From Dehalococcoidia bacterium (lineage in GTDB: Bacteria; Chloroflexota; Dehalococcoidia; Tepidiformales; Tepidiformaceae): a stretch of DNA of 64,000 nt. The stretch spans positions 1-64,000 of the forward strand of contig JADYYG010000017.1 of NCBI GenBank assembly GCA_020853755.1. Reading direction: 5' to 3'. Numbering within the stretch: position 1 is the first letter of the stretch; every line of letters starts with the position of its first letter. The notes below the pieces were generated by a model that saw only the letters and a list, made by a program, of their open reading frames with translations, did not search any database and was not told where the DNA came from. The position numbers and the translations under genes were made by a program. Of the stretch, positions 51,264 to 59,778 are shown piece by piece.

Positions 51264-52073
51264 TTGCCGCTCCGAAGCATTGTTTCCGTGCCAGCCAATG
51301 GGCCGGGGTTAGAAGACGCCCTCGCCAGCCAGGCGGACGCGCTCCTCTTTACGCTGGCCGACGACGATTGCCCGGTGGCCGAGCTGCGCGCGGCAGCCGT
51401 CGCCGGCATCGCCAAGGCGGCCGAAGCCGGCAAAGCGGCGCTCGTCACGGTCAACCATCCGCGCACCCGGCTCACCCGCGAGGACATCGAGGCCGTTGTC
51501 TCGCCGAACCTTGCGGGCGTCCTCGTTCCCCACGCGGTCGAACCACAGGACGTGCGCGATCTCGCCGTGCTCCTGCGCGAATTCGAACTAAAGGCAGGGG
51601 TCGAACCGGGGGACACGCTCGTCTTCCCGGTGGTCGATACGGCGCGCGGGCTGATGCGCTGCGGCGACATCGCAGGCGCTGCCCCGCGCGTGGGCGGCAT
51701 CGTCTTCCATTCGCGCAACTACGCGCACGACATCGGAGCGCGGGACGAACAGAAGGGCGACCGCCTCGCCTACGCGCGCGGCCAGGTGGTGGCGACGGCG
51801 CGGGCCCTCGGCGGACTGCCGCTCGTGGTTTGCGACGGTCTCGAGCTGGTCTATCTCTCGCAGTACGGTTTTGCCGGCGCGATCCTGCCCGACGGCCGCA
51901 TGACGCCCTCGGCGAACGCCGCCTTCACCCCGCACGATGCGGTGCGCGAGCAGGCGCAACAGGCTCTGGAGAAGTTCGAACGGGCGCGCGAAGAAGGGCT
52001 CTGGGTGGCGCGCCACGGCGGCAAGGTGGTCGACACGGCAGCAGCGAAGCGAGCCCGCCGGATCATCGGCTAA
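51264..52073 (+). CDS. HpcH/HpaI or CitE-like aldolase/lyase
   Basis: A 269-residue TIM-barrel protein of the HpcH/HpaI aldolase and citrate lyase beta group: SIVSVPANGPGLEDALASQAD, HPRTRLTREDIEAVVSP, GVLVPHAVEPQDV and DTLVFPVVDTARGLM in order. It should cleave a CoA ester or a hydroxy-keto acid. The metal-binding acids are present in the last of these. The TTG start sits two bases after the DinB stop. Confidence 0.85.
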   Translation: MPLRSIVSVPANGPGLEDALASQADALLFTLADDDCPVAELRAAAVAGIAKAAEAGKAALVTVNHPRTRLTREDIEAVVSPNLAGVLVPHAVEPQDVRDLAVLLREFELKAGVEPGDTLVFPVVDTARGLMRCGDIAGAAPRVGGIVFHSRNYAHDIGARDEQKGDRLAYARGQVVATARALGGLPLVVCDGLELVYLSQYGFAGAILPDGRMTPSANAAFTPHDAVREQAQQALEKFERAREEGLWVARHGGKVVDTAAAKRARRIIG

Positions 52074-52105
52074 ACGGCCCTCCCGCTCTCGGAGGACACA
52101 ACACG

Positions 52106-52384
52106 TCAGCCGATGTGCGAGGTGTGGCGGCTCCACAGCTTCAGCGTTTCGCGAACCCGGTCCACGGTTCCGTCGGCGATCGTGGCATCGTTGAGGACGC
52201 AGTCGCTCAGGTGTTTTTCGAGCACGAGAACGCTGGCGCTTTCGAGGCCAGAGCGAGCGGCGAGCAACTGTGTCAACACATCCTCGCAGCAACGCCCGTC
52301 TTCGAGCATATTGCGCAGGCCACGGATCTGACCCTCAACGCGAGCGAGGCGGTCCAGCAGCTTCTTGGTTTCTTCTGGTGTCAT
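52106..52384 (-). CDS. csoR: CsoR-family copper-sensing repressor
   Basis: A 92-residue all-helical regulator. The copper ligands C33 (RCCEDVLTQL), H58 and C62 (EKHLSDCV) match the Cys-His-Cys set of copper-sensing CsoR, rather than the sulfide (CstR), nickel (RcnR) or formaldehyde (FrmR) types. E79 is in the position of the second-shell Glu. Residue 32 is a second Cys where others have Tyr. It has AGGAG eight bases before the ATG. It lies divergent from trxA, with a CsoR box between. Confidence 0.93.
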   Translation of the reverse strand: MTPEETKKLLDRLARVEGQIRGLRNMLEDGRCCEDVLTQLLAARSGLESASVLVLEKHLSDCVLNDATIADGTVDRVRETLKLWSRHTSHIG

Positions 52385-52400
52385 GAGGTTGCTCCTGCTG

Positions 52401-52429
52401 TTGACAAGCATACCCCATGGGGGTATCGT
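52401..52429 (+). promoter_or_regulatory. trxA promoter with overlapping CsoR operator
   Basis: TTGACA (52401-52406) and TATCGT (52424-52429) form a -35/-10 pair with a 17-base spacer, facing trxA. The spacer holds the palindrome ATACCCCATGGGGGTAT (52410-52426), which matches known CsoR boxes such as that before the copZA operon. Binding of apo-CsoR would block this promoter; copper would release it. The leftward csoR transcript probably starts at the same site, so csoR may regulate itself. Confidence 0.8.
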
Positions 52430-52482
52430 GTGGCTATAGCGCAATGGCCCGTCGATCAGGGCCATGAAAGGAAAATCAAACA

Positions 52483-52809
52483 ATGTCCGACGTCCGAGAA
52501 GTAACCGATGCGACCTGGGAAGCCGATGTCCTGAAGTCTGAACTTCCGGTCCTCGTCGACTTCTGGGCGCCGTGGTGCGGCCCGTGCCGCATGGTCGGCC
52601 CGATCGTCGAAGAGCTCTCGCAGGAGTACAAGGAGAAAGTCACCTTCTTCAAGATGAACACCGACGAGAACGCCAACGTGCCCACCCAGCACGGCATCCG
52701 CAGCATCCCCTCGCTGCTGATCTTCAAGGGCGGCGAACTGAAGGGCACCGTGGTCGGCTTCCGCCCGAAGAGCGACATCAAGAAGCGCCTCGAGGAAGCT
52801 CTCGCCTGA
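52483..52809 (+). CDS. trxA: thioredoxin
   Basis: A 108-residue thioredoxin with the active site FWAPWCGPCRM (C32, C35) and the cis-Pro segment SIPSLLIF. It reduces protein disulfides, using electrons from thioredoxin reductase, whose gene follows. Its promoter region holds a CsoR box, so expression probably rises with copper stress. AAAGGAAAA lies upstream of the ATG. Confidence 0.97.
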   Translation: MSDVREVTDATWEADVLKSELPVLVDFWAPWCGPCRMVGPIVEELSQEYKEKVTFFKMNTDENANVPTQHGIRSIPSLLIFKGGELKGTVVGFRPKSDIKKRLEEALA

Positions 52810-52840
52810 ACCCCGGCGCAAGCCATATCCGCACACCACA

Positions 52841-52870
52841 AAAAGGCCGGGGGCATGCCTCCGGCCTTTT
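52841..52870 (+). terminator. hairpin terminator between trxA and trxB
   Basis: AAAAGGCCGG (52841-52850) and CCGGCCTTTT (52861-52870) form a perfect 10-bp stem, extended by GG/CC pairs inside, and the 3' arm ends in a T-run. It would stop trxA transcription before trxB in the rightward direction. trxB would then depend on partial read-through or its own promoter. Confidence 0.85.
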
Positions 52871-52889
52871 CTTCTGATTGGAGCGTTCC

Positions 52890-53816
52890 GTGGTTGACAC
52901 GTTTGATATCGCCATCGTCGGTGGCGGCGGGGCGGGCCTGACCGCCGCACTCTACGCAGCGCGCGGCATGCGCTCGACGATCGTCTTCGAAGGCAACGTG
53001 ACCGGCGGCCAGATTGCCACGACCGACCTCGTCGAAAACTATCCCGGTTTCCCCGAGGGCATCAACGGCTTCGACCTTGGCCAGAACATCCTGCGCCAGG
53101 CCGAGAAGTTCGGCGCACGCGTGGAGTACGCCCTCGTCGATTCGCTCACCCGGCTCAATACCGGAAGCTTCGAACTCGTCGCCGACGGAAACATGTACCG
53201 CGCGCGGTCGGTCATCGTCACCGCCGGGGCGGACTACAACAAGCTCGGCGTCCCCGGCGAGGCCGAATTCGTCGGTAAGGGCGTGAGCTACTGCGCCACC
53301 TGCGACGCCGCCTTCTTCGGCGGCCAGGACGTCATCGTGGTCGGCGGCGGCGACGCGGCCCTCGACGAGGCGCTGTTCACGACGCGCTACGTGAAGTCGG
53401 TGACCATCGTCCACCGGCGCGACACCCTGCGGGCGAGCGGCATCCTCCAGGACCGGGCGAAGGCGAACCCGGCCATCAGCTTCCTCCTCGACACCACGGT
53501 CGAACGCATCGAAGGCGACGGCGGCGTGGAGCGGGTGGTCCTGAAAAACGTGAGGACGGGCGAGCTCTCGGAGCGGAAGACGGCGGCCGTCTTCATCTTC
53601 ATCGGCCAGACGCCGAACAGCCACCTGCTCAAGGGCATGGTCGAACTCGACGCTGGCGGCCACGCAATGGTCGACCTCTCGATGAAGACGTGCGTGCCGG
53701 GGCTGTTTGTAGCCGGCGACCTGCGGACGCAGGCGGCGCGGCAGCTCATCAGCGCGGCCGGCGACGGCGCGACCGCAGCGATCTCCGCCGAGCACTACCT
53801 CCAGGCGCTGGGGTAG
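52890..53816 (+). CDS. trxB: thioredoxin reductase
   Basis: A 308-residue flavoprotein: the FAD motif IVGGGGAGLTAALYAARG, the active-site pair CATCDAAFFGG (C135, C138) and the NADPH motif VVGGGDAALDEA are all intact. It passes electrons from NADPH to thioredoxin. The GTG at 52890 is chosen because GGAG lies seven bases upstream; a TTG 12 bases earlier is possible. trxA lies just upstream. Confidence 0.97.
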   Translation: MVDTFDIAIVGGGGAGLTAALYAARGMRSTIVFEGNVTGGQIATTDLVENYPGFPEGINGFDLGQNILRQAEKFGARVEYALVDSLTRLNTGSFELVADGNMYRARSVIVTAGADYNKLGVPGEAEFVGKGVSYCATCDAAFFGGQDVIVVGGGDAALDEALFTTRYVKSVTIVHRRDTLRASGILQDRAKANPAISFLLDTTVERIEGDGGVERVVLKNVRTGELSERKTAAVFIFIGQTPNSHLLKGMVELDAGGHAMVDLSMKTCVPGLFVAGDLRTQAARQLISAAGDGATAAISAEHYLQALG

Positions 53817-53821
53817 ACGGC

Positions 53822-54115
53822 TTAGTCGGGCGGGAGGTCCTTGGCGAGGGATTCATAGCGCCGGGCGTACCTGCCGACGTCCGGCGCCGAGCCCATGGCA
53901 GCATCGACTTCCGCGCCGTATTTCGCTTCCGCTTCGTCGATCTGGTCGCTGAGCGTCTTGTGGCGGACGAACTTGCTGACGATGCGGCGCATCTCGTGGC
54001 CGGATTCGCTGCCGGCATCCTTGCATGGAGGCGGGATGACCTCGGCCATCATCGTGCGGCTGAACACCTCGTCGCGGCTGCCGCATTTCGCGCACATGAA
54101 CTCGTAGAGTGGCAT
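53822..54115 (-). CDS. FmdB-type zinc-ribbon protein with reduced second knuckle
   Basis: A 97-residue protein. The opening MPLYEFMCAKCGSRDEVFSR is the FmdB family start, with the first CxxC at C8/C11. The second pair, usually CxxC, reads PPPCKDAGSES, so only C31 is left and a complete zinc ribbon is doubtful. TACCAT (54122-54127) lies six bases before the ATG. It converges with trxB. Confidence 0.82.
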   Translation of the reverse strand: MPLYEFMCAKCGSRDEVFSRTMMAEVIPPPCKDAGSESGHEMRRIVSKFVRHKTLSDQIDEAEAKYGAEVDAAMGSAPDVGRYARRYESLAKDLPPD

Positions 54116-54156
54116 GGCGGCATGGTAGACCGAACCTGCGACGGGCGCCACGCCGC

Positions 54157-55479
54157 CTACAGGATGGGCAGGTACTCGGCCAGTTCGAACGCCGAAATAT
54201 GGCGGCGGTAGCGCTCCCACTCGATCTTCTTGTTCTTGATCAGCGATTCGAACACGTGGCTGCCGAGCGCCTCACGCAGGAACGGCGACGCCTCCGCGAC
54301 CTCGATGGCCTCGATCAGGCTGCCCGGCAGCGTGCGGATGCCGCGCTCTTCGCGGTCCGCCGCCGTCAGTTCGAAAACGTTCTCCTCCACCGGCGGTGGT
54401 GGCTGGCGCTCGTTCTCGATGCCGTCGAGCCCGGCCGCCAGCATGACCGCGAACGCCAGGTACGGGTTGCAGGCCGGGTCCGGCGACCGGTACTCGATGC
54501 GCGTATGGGTTTCGGCGCCAGGCTTGTATTCCGGGATGCGGATGAGGTCGCTGCGGTTGCGGCGGGCCCAGCTCATGTAGACGGGCGCTTCGAAGCCGGG
54601 CAGCAAACGCTTGTAGCTGTTCACCCACTGGTTGGTGACGAGCGTGATGGCCGGCGCATGGTGGAGCAGCCCGGCGATGTAGCCACGAGCGACCGCGCTC
54701 AGGTGGTACGGGTCATCGACGTCGAAGAACGCGTTCCGTTCACCCTTGAAGAGCGACTGGTGCACATGCATGCCCGAACCGTTCTGGTCCGCGACGGGCT
54801 TCGGCATGAAGGTGGCGTAGACGCCGTTCGCGAGGGCAATTTCCTTGACCACCAGGCGGTAGGTCATCGCTGCATCGGCCATGGTCAGGGCGTCGGTGTA
54901 GCGGAGGGCGATCTCGTGCTGGCTGGGGGCCACCTCATGGTGGCTATACTCCACCTCGATGCCCATCGCTTCGAGGGTGAGCACGGTCTCGCGGCGGAGG
55001 TCGCTGCCGGAATCGGAAACCTGGTCGAAGTAGCCGCCGCGGTCCAGTTGCTCCGTCCCGGAGGAGTCCTTGAAGTAGAAATACTCGAGTTCGGGGCTGA
55101 CGTAGAACGTGTACCCGAGGTCGGCTGCGCGCTTCAGTTGGCGCTTGAGGACGTAGCGCGGGTCGCCTTCGAAGGGCTCGCCGTTCGGGTGGTAGATGTC
55201 GCAGAACATGCGGCCGACGCCGGATTCGCGAGGACGCCACGGCACCAGCTGGAAAGTCGCCGGGTCGGGCAACGCGATCATGTCCGACTCATCGATGCGG
55301 GCGAACCCTTCGATGCTGGAGCCGTCGAAGCCCATACCGCCTTCGAGCGACTTCTCCAGCTCTTCGACCGTGATGGCGAAGCTCTTGAGCGCGCCCACGA
55401 TATCCGTGAACCAGAGCCGGACGAACTTCACGTCGTTCTCGCGGCAGGCGGAAATGACGTAGTCAGCGGATTCGCTCAT
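54157..55479 (-). CDS. glnA: glutamine synthetase, type I-alpha
   Basis: A 440-residue glutamine synthetase. The N-terminal loop GGMGFDGSSIEGF, the metal and ammonia site parts SPELEYFYF, NGSGMHVHQSL and GAETHTRIEYRSPDPACNPY are in order. The tyrosine that is adenylylated in type I-beta enzymes is replaced by Phe (VEENVFELT), which points to regulation by feedback and not by AMP addition. TATCCT (55518-55523) is a possible -10 box and AAGGGG lies before the ATG. Confidence 0.97.
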   Translation of the reverse strand: MSESADYVISACRENDVKFVRLWFTDIVGALKSFAITVEELEKSLEGGMGFDGSSIEGFARIDESDMIALPDPATFQLVPWRPRESGVGRMFCDIYHPNGEPFEGDPRYVLKRQLKRAADLGYTFYVSPELEYFYFKDSSGTEQLDRGGYFDQVSDSGSDLRRETVLTLEAMGIEVEYSHHEVAPSQHEIALRYTDALTMADAAMTYRLVVKEIALANGVYATFMPKPVADQNGSGMHVHQSLFKGERNAFFDVDDPYHLSAVARGYIAGLLHHAPAITLVTNQWVNSYKRLLPGFEAPVYMSWARRNRSDLIRIPEYKPGAETHTRIEYRSPDPACNPYLAFAVMLAAGLDGIENERQPPPPVEENVFELTAADREERGIRTLPGSLIEAIEVAEASPFLREALGSHVFESLIKNKKIEWERYRRHISAFELAEYLPIL

Positions 55480-55579
55480 CGCAACCCCTTCATGGTGGGC
55501 TTCACCCTTCGCGAGAGAGGATACCGCCAGCGTGTTTCGAATGTGCTACGCCCGCGGCCCGAAAATGGCAGACGAAGGT

Positions 55580-56515
55580 TCAGGCGTCTTCCTCGACGGC
55601 CCGGACAGCTTCTTCCGGGCTCTGGCGGCCGTCACGGACGGCTTCGAGCGCGGGGAGGTACTGGTCCATGGCCACCATGTTCCGGCGAAGAAGCGCTTCG
55701 AAGAGGGCCATCGTCATGCGGCCACCGCTCACATCGACGCTTGTCTTGAAGCGAACCTCGCCATCGGAGTAGTCCATCTCGAAGTTGCCGACCGGCAGGC
55801 CGTAGTTGATGCGGGTGATGGTTTCGGCCATTTCGGCGCGGCAGCCGGCCGGGGTGCTCCACGGCGCCTGGGCGTAGAGCGTGCACCGCCCCTCCTGCTC
55901 GCGGGCGACGGCATAGATGGCCCAGGTCCCGTTTTCACCGGTGACATCGGCGCGGATGACGTCATCGTCGAGGGTCTCGTACCAGTCCTGGCCGGCCTCC
56001 TCGAAGCCCGCCTGGGCAACGGCCAGGATGGAGAGGCTGAGGCCGGCGCCGCGTGAGGCGTGGAGTGTGCTGTAGCCCTCCCGGAGGCTGCCCCCTTCTG
56101 CGTCTCGCAGCACCTCCTTGGTCACCGAGAGGGCGCACCAGCTTTCGGTCGCCAGCAGCTGCGACCCCCCCGGGAGGCTGGCGAAGGCCGCCCCTATCGT
56201 GAGGATGTCATCGCCGAGCAGGGTGACCTGGGGCAGCAGGCTGTCCTCCAGGCGGGCCTCCACCTGGACGTCGCCGTCGGCGACGAACCCGGCTGCAAGC
56301 GGCCCCCGATTCTCCGGCGAAAGCTGGAAGAGCGACTCCCGCAACAGCCGCCCGTAGTCGCCGGAACGGATGGTGAACGTGAACCGGGCTTCGGCCAGGA
56401 CGCCATCGGTCCTGTCGAGAGCGAGGTCCACCGCCGACACCTCGAACGGCCGGCCGTTCGGCGCTTCCATCTCCATCACTGTTTCGAGGGCGAAGTGGCT
56501 GGTTGACGTGCTCAC
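55580..56515 (-). CDS. YbjN-domain protein with a unique N-terminal domain
   Basis: A 311-residue protein. The C-terminal half (from about residue 176 on) has the YbjN / type III secretion chaperone-like fold: WYETLDDDVIRADVTGENG, then ITRINYGLPVGNFEMDYSDG and GRMTMALFEALLRRNMVAMDQYLP. The N-terminal half of mixed beta pattern is not recognised. It starts with GTG, has GGAGG upstream and follows the eCIS-like cargo gene by 19 bases on the same strand, so the pair is an operon. A chaperone role for that partner is possible. Confidence 0.7.
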   Translation of the reverse strand: MSTSTSHFALETVMEMEAPNGRPFEVSAVDLALDRTDGVLAEARFTFTIRSGDYGRLLRESLFQLSPENRGPLAAGFVADGDVQVEARLEDSLLPQVTLLGDDILTIGAAFASLPGGSQLLATESWCALSVTKEVLRDAEGGSLREGYSTLHASRGAGLSLSILAVAQAGFEEAGQDWYETLDDDVIRADVTGENGTWAIYAVAREQEGRCTLYAQAPWSTPAGCRAEMAETITRINYGLPVGNFEMDYSDGEVRFKTSVDVSGGRMTMALFEALLRRNMVAMDQYLPALEAVRDGRQSPEEAVRAVEEDA

Positions 56516-56534
56516 AAAGCCTCCGACGCCGCGC

Positions 56535-58433
56535 TCAGTCGACGATCCACTCGCCGCCGTCGTAGGTCACGCGGAGGAGGCGCTGGCCCTGCTTCACCTT
56601 CATCTCGAACACGCCCGCGTTCACATTGATGTTCTTGATGTACTCGAGCTTGAATTCGAACACCCATTTCTTCTCGAAGAAGTCATAGAGGCCCTGGACG
56701 GAGAGCTTGAGGTCCACAGGCGCGGCAAAGCCCGGGGGCGGCTGGCCGCTTTCGAACTTCGGTACGAAGGCTTCCTTCGGCACGTGAGCGATCTGGGTGA
56801 TCGCGGTCGCGCCGTTCTCACAGCCGCCGACGATTTCGCCGACGTTCTGGCTGGCGGTGTTCTTGTCGCTCGAAGCGCCGGTGGCCGCGGCGCGAATGCC
56901 TCGGGCCACGCTCGCGCCGATAGCCGTGGCATAGCCGCCGAGGCCGCCTGCCACCAGTTGCTCCATCGGCAGGGAGGCGGACGCTTCGAGCCCGACCTTC
57001 ACCGCCTGGAGGCGGGCGGCGCCCTTGTTCCGCATCTGGGTCGACCAGTCGATGCCCACCTTCAGCGCGCCGGCGAACGGACCGCCGGTGGCCGAGAAGC
57101 CGAACTCGAGGTGGTGCATGCTCTCGCCGAGGTGGTGCTGGGCGCCGCGGACGGCGGGCGCTTTCATCGCCTTGCCGAGTTCTTCGCCGTGCTTCGATTT
57201 CAGGCCCTTCACCGAGCTGTAGTCGTACTTCTGGCCGGTGGAGAACTGCCCGCCGCCTTCGGCATCGACGACGCCGCCGATGCCGCCCTTGGCCTTCACG
57301 CCAGCGAGGCCGCCGGTCTCGACGTAGGCGCCGGCTGTGTCCGAATCCCCCGGCGTGAAGGTCGCCTTGTCCTTGAAGTTCTCCTTCTCCACCTTGGCGG
57401 CCCACTTCTCGGAGCGGTTCCAGCCGACGGCGGTGCCTGAGCCGCCCCAGATGAAGTTGGCCATCTCGCGGGGGAGGACGCTCGATTCGCGGAAACGGCG
57501 ATAGACGCCGTAGGAGACCAGTTCGAGGGCCTGTTCGGGCGTGCCGCCCTGAGCTTCGAGGTACATGCCCAGTTCGCCGCCGATTTCGGCGACGTTGCCG
57601 ATCTTCGCCCCGCCGACGACGGCGAGTTCGAAGCGCATCTTCATCGCCTTCTTCTTCAGGCGTTCGACGGAAGCCTTGATGCGGAAGCCGAGGTAGCCGG
57701 TCCCCGACGGGTCGACCGGGACTTTGACGGCGATCTCGATCTCGCCGGTGTCACCGCTCGCCGGGGCCGCGGCCGAGAACACGGGGCCAAGCTTCGTGAG
57801 GATGGAGGAGAAGTTGCCCTCCATCTGCGTCTTGAACTGGTTCTCGGTGCGGGTGACCAGCTCTTCCTTCTGGCCCATGAACTCACGGCTCTTGGCCCGG
57901 ATGGCGGTGAGATCCGCGGCTTCCTTGCGCGCGTCGGTCTGGAGTTTGACGAGGCCCGGGATGCGCTTGGTGCTGCGCGATTTGTCGCCCTCGTGCGTGG
58001 AGAACCAGATGTCGATGTCTTCGACGATCTCGTGGAGGATGTTGATCGCCCGGTCCTGCTTCGAGCCGGGAGTCAGTTGGCCGCCGGAGCTCTTGATCTC
58101 GTCGTATTCGCCGAGGAGCGCGTCGATCTGTTTCATCGTCTTGCCGCGCCCGGCGAGGAACCCTGCGTTCGTCTTTTCCTTGAACTCGGTGCGGCTCCAG
58201 AGGCGCTGGACTGGCGTGGCCTGGCGCGGGCGCACAGGCGGCGGGTTCACGGTCGTAATGGCAGCCTGGACGGCGCGGTTCCCGGCGAGGCGCTGAAGGT
58301 CGACCAGCCCGCCAGTCTCGGGCGTGGCCGCCACGCCGGTCTGCGGAGCGCGCTGGGGCGCTTTCGCCGGGGACTTCACGGGGCTGTGAGACGGTGTTTG
58401 CCTTGATCGGGGCGCGAAGGAGTGGCGCGGCAT
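56535..58433 (-). CDS. AGNRAV-motif protein, eCIS cargo-like
   Basis: A 632-residue protein. The basic, Pro-rich N-terminus leads to LQRLAGNRAVQAAI (46-59), then VQRLW (75-79). This LQR-AGN-AV motif is a hallmark of proteins that accompany extracellular contractile injection systems (eCIS). A helical part (about 85-215) follows, then an amphipathic Gly-rich stretch with repeated beta strands (about 235-470), and a C-terminal beta domain. There is no HEXXH protease motif. TAAGCT (58442-58447) lies eight bases before the ATG. No injection genes are in the window. Confidence 0.65.
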   Translation of the reverse strand: MPRHSFAPRSRQTPSHSPVKSPAKAPQRAPQTGVAATPETGGLVDLQRLAGNRAVQAAITTVNPPPVRPRQATPVQRLWSRTEFKEKTNAGFLAGRGKTMKQIDALLGEYDEIKSSGGQLTPGSKQDRAINILHEIVEDIDIWFSTHEGDKSRSTKRIPGLVKLQTDARKEAADLTAIRAKSREFMGQKEELVTRTENQFKTQMEGNFSSILTKLGPVFSAAAPASGDTGEIEIAVKVPVDPSGTGYLGFRIKASVERLKKKAMKMRFELAVVGGAKIGNVAEIGGELGMYLEAQGGTPEQALELVSYGVYRRFRESSVLPREMANFIWGGSGTAVGWNRSEKWAAKVEKENFKDKATFTPGDSDTAGAYVETGGLAGVKAKGGIGGVVDAEGGGQFSTGQKYDYSSVKGLKSKHGEELGKAMKAPAVRGAQHHLGESMHHLEFGFSATGGPFAGALKVGIDWSTQMRNKGAARLQAVKVGLEASASLPMEQLVAGGLGGYATAIGASVARGIRAAATGASSDKNTASQNVGEIVGGCENGATAITQIAHVPKEAFVPKFESGQPPPGFAAPVDLKLSVQGLYDFFEKKWVFEFKLEYIKNINVNAGVFEMKVKQGQRLLRVTYDGGEWIVD

Positions 58434-58476
58434 CGCCCGGTAGCTTACCTGCGCTCGTGTTCACCCGGAAGGGGTT

Positions 58477-59778
58477 CTACACAATTCTCCCGAAGAGGTC
58501 GTATTCCTCTGAGGACTCGATACGGACGCGCACGCGCTGCCCTGCTTCCGCGGTACCGAAGGCGAAGACGAGGCCGTCGACTTCGGGGGCCTCGCGGTAG
58601 GTGCGGCCGGCCACCACGGGGTCGCCGTCGTCGTCCTCTCCGGTCCCCTCGACGAGCAGGTCGAGTTCGCGGCCGACGAAACGGCGGGCCTGCTTCGCCG
58701 CGATCTTGCGCTGCTGGCGCATGAAGCGGTCGCGGCGTTCGTGCTTCACTTCGTCGGGGACCTGTTCAGCCATCTCGAAGGCGCCGGTCCACTGCTGCAG
58801 CGAATACGTGAAACAGCCGGCGTGATCGAAGTGGATGGCTTTGCCGAACTGGAGGAGTTCGTTGAACTCGGCTTCGGTCTCGCCGGGGAACCCTGCGATG
58901 AACGAGGTGCGCAGGACAATGTCCGGCATGACCGCGCGCAGGTCGCGGATGAACGTATGGACCTTTTCGAGGTTGCTCGGGCGCTTCATCCGGCGGAGGA
59001 CCGCTTCGCTGCCATGCTGGAGCGGCACGTCAAGGTAGTGGACCACGTTTGGCAGCGAGGCCATGGTCTCGATGAGTTTCGGCGAGACACGGCTCGGGTA
59101 GGCGTACATTAGCCGCAGCCACGTATCGGGGACCGCCTCCGAAAGCATTTCGAGGAGGCCGGGGATGCCGCTCGCGACAGGCATCCCGAGGTCTTCGCCC
59201 CAGGCCGTGGTGTCCTGCCCGACAAGCACAAGCTCCTTCGCACCGGCCGCCACCAGCCGCTGCGCTTCCTTCACCAGCCAGCCGGCCGGAGCAGAGCGCA
59301 GGCCGCCCTTGATCTTCGGGATGACGCAGAAAGCGCAGGGCGCATCGCACCCGTCGGAGATCTTCAGGTAGGCGGACGGCCCGGAGACTTTGACGTTGCT
59401 CTCCGGGATGTCGTGGATGGCGTCGACATCGACGCTGAGGAGGCGGGCGACGTCCTGCCACTGGCCGACGCCGAAGATGTGGTCCACCTCCGGGTGCTCT
59501 TCCTTCACCTGGCGGCCGTAGAGCTGCGTCATGCACCCGGCGACGATGAGGACCTGGCCGTCGCGCTTGGCCGCGGCCAACTGCTCGACGGTCTCCATCG
59601 ACTGCTCCTGGCTCTGTTCGATGAAGCCGCAGGTATTGACGATGATGGCGTCGGCGTCGCCCGGCTGGATGACGGGGAGCAGTTCGCCGCCGGTGAGGAG
59701 GCGCTCGAGGTGTTCGCTATCGACGTCGTTCTTCGGGCAACCCAGCGTGACGAGGTGGTAGGTACGGGGAACTGCCAT
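58477..59778 (-). CDS. rimO: ribosomal protein S12 methylthiotransferase RimO
   Basis: A 433-residue radical-SAM enzyme that adds a methylthio group to an Asp of ribosomal protein S12. The three N-terminal iron-sulfur cysteines are in LGCPKNDVDSE, VNTCGFIEQ and VAGCMTQ, the SAM cluster is CDAPCAFC, and the C-terminal TRAM domain and the motif FTYSLQQWTGAFEM complete it. The start overlaps the stop of the RodZ/PASTA gene by one base (TAATG), so both are co-translated. Confidence 0.97.
   Translation of the reverse strand: MAVPRTYHLVTLGCPKNDVDSEHLERLLTGGELLPVIQPGDADAIIVNTCGFIEQSQEQSMETVEQLAAAKRDGQVLIVAGCMTQLYGRQVKEEHPEVDHIFGVGQWQDVARLLSVDVDAIHDIPESNVKVSGPSAYLKISDGCDAPCAFCVIPKIKGGLRSAPAGWLVKEAQRLVAAGAKELVLVGQDTTAWGEDLGMPVASGIPGLLEMLSEAVPDTWLRLMYAYPSRVSPKLIETMASLPNVVHYLDVPLQHGSEAVLRRMKRPSNLEKVHTFIRDLRAVMPDIVLRTSFIAGFPGETEAEFNELLQFGKAIHFDHAGCFTYSLQQWTGAFEMAEQVPDEVKHERRDRFMRQQRKIAAKQARRFVGRELDLLVEGTGEDDDGDPVVAGRTYREAPEVDGLVFAFGTAEAGQRVRVRIESSEEYDLFGRIV

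Noticed and set aside
56535-58433. Metalloprotease (DUF4157) domain in the AGNRAV protein
   Set aside because: Many proteins with this N-terminal motif have an HEXXH protease domain, but none is seen here; the nearest string, LHEIVED, is not HEXXH.
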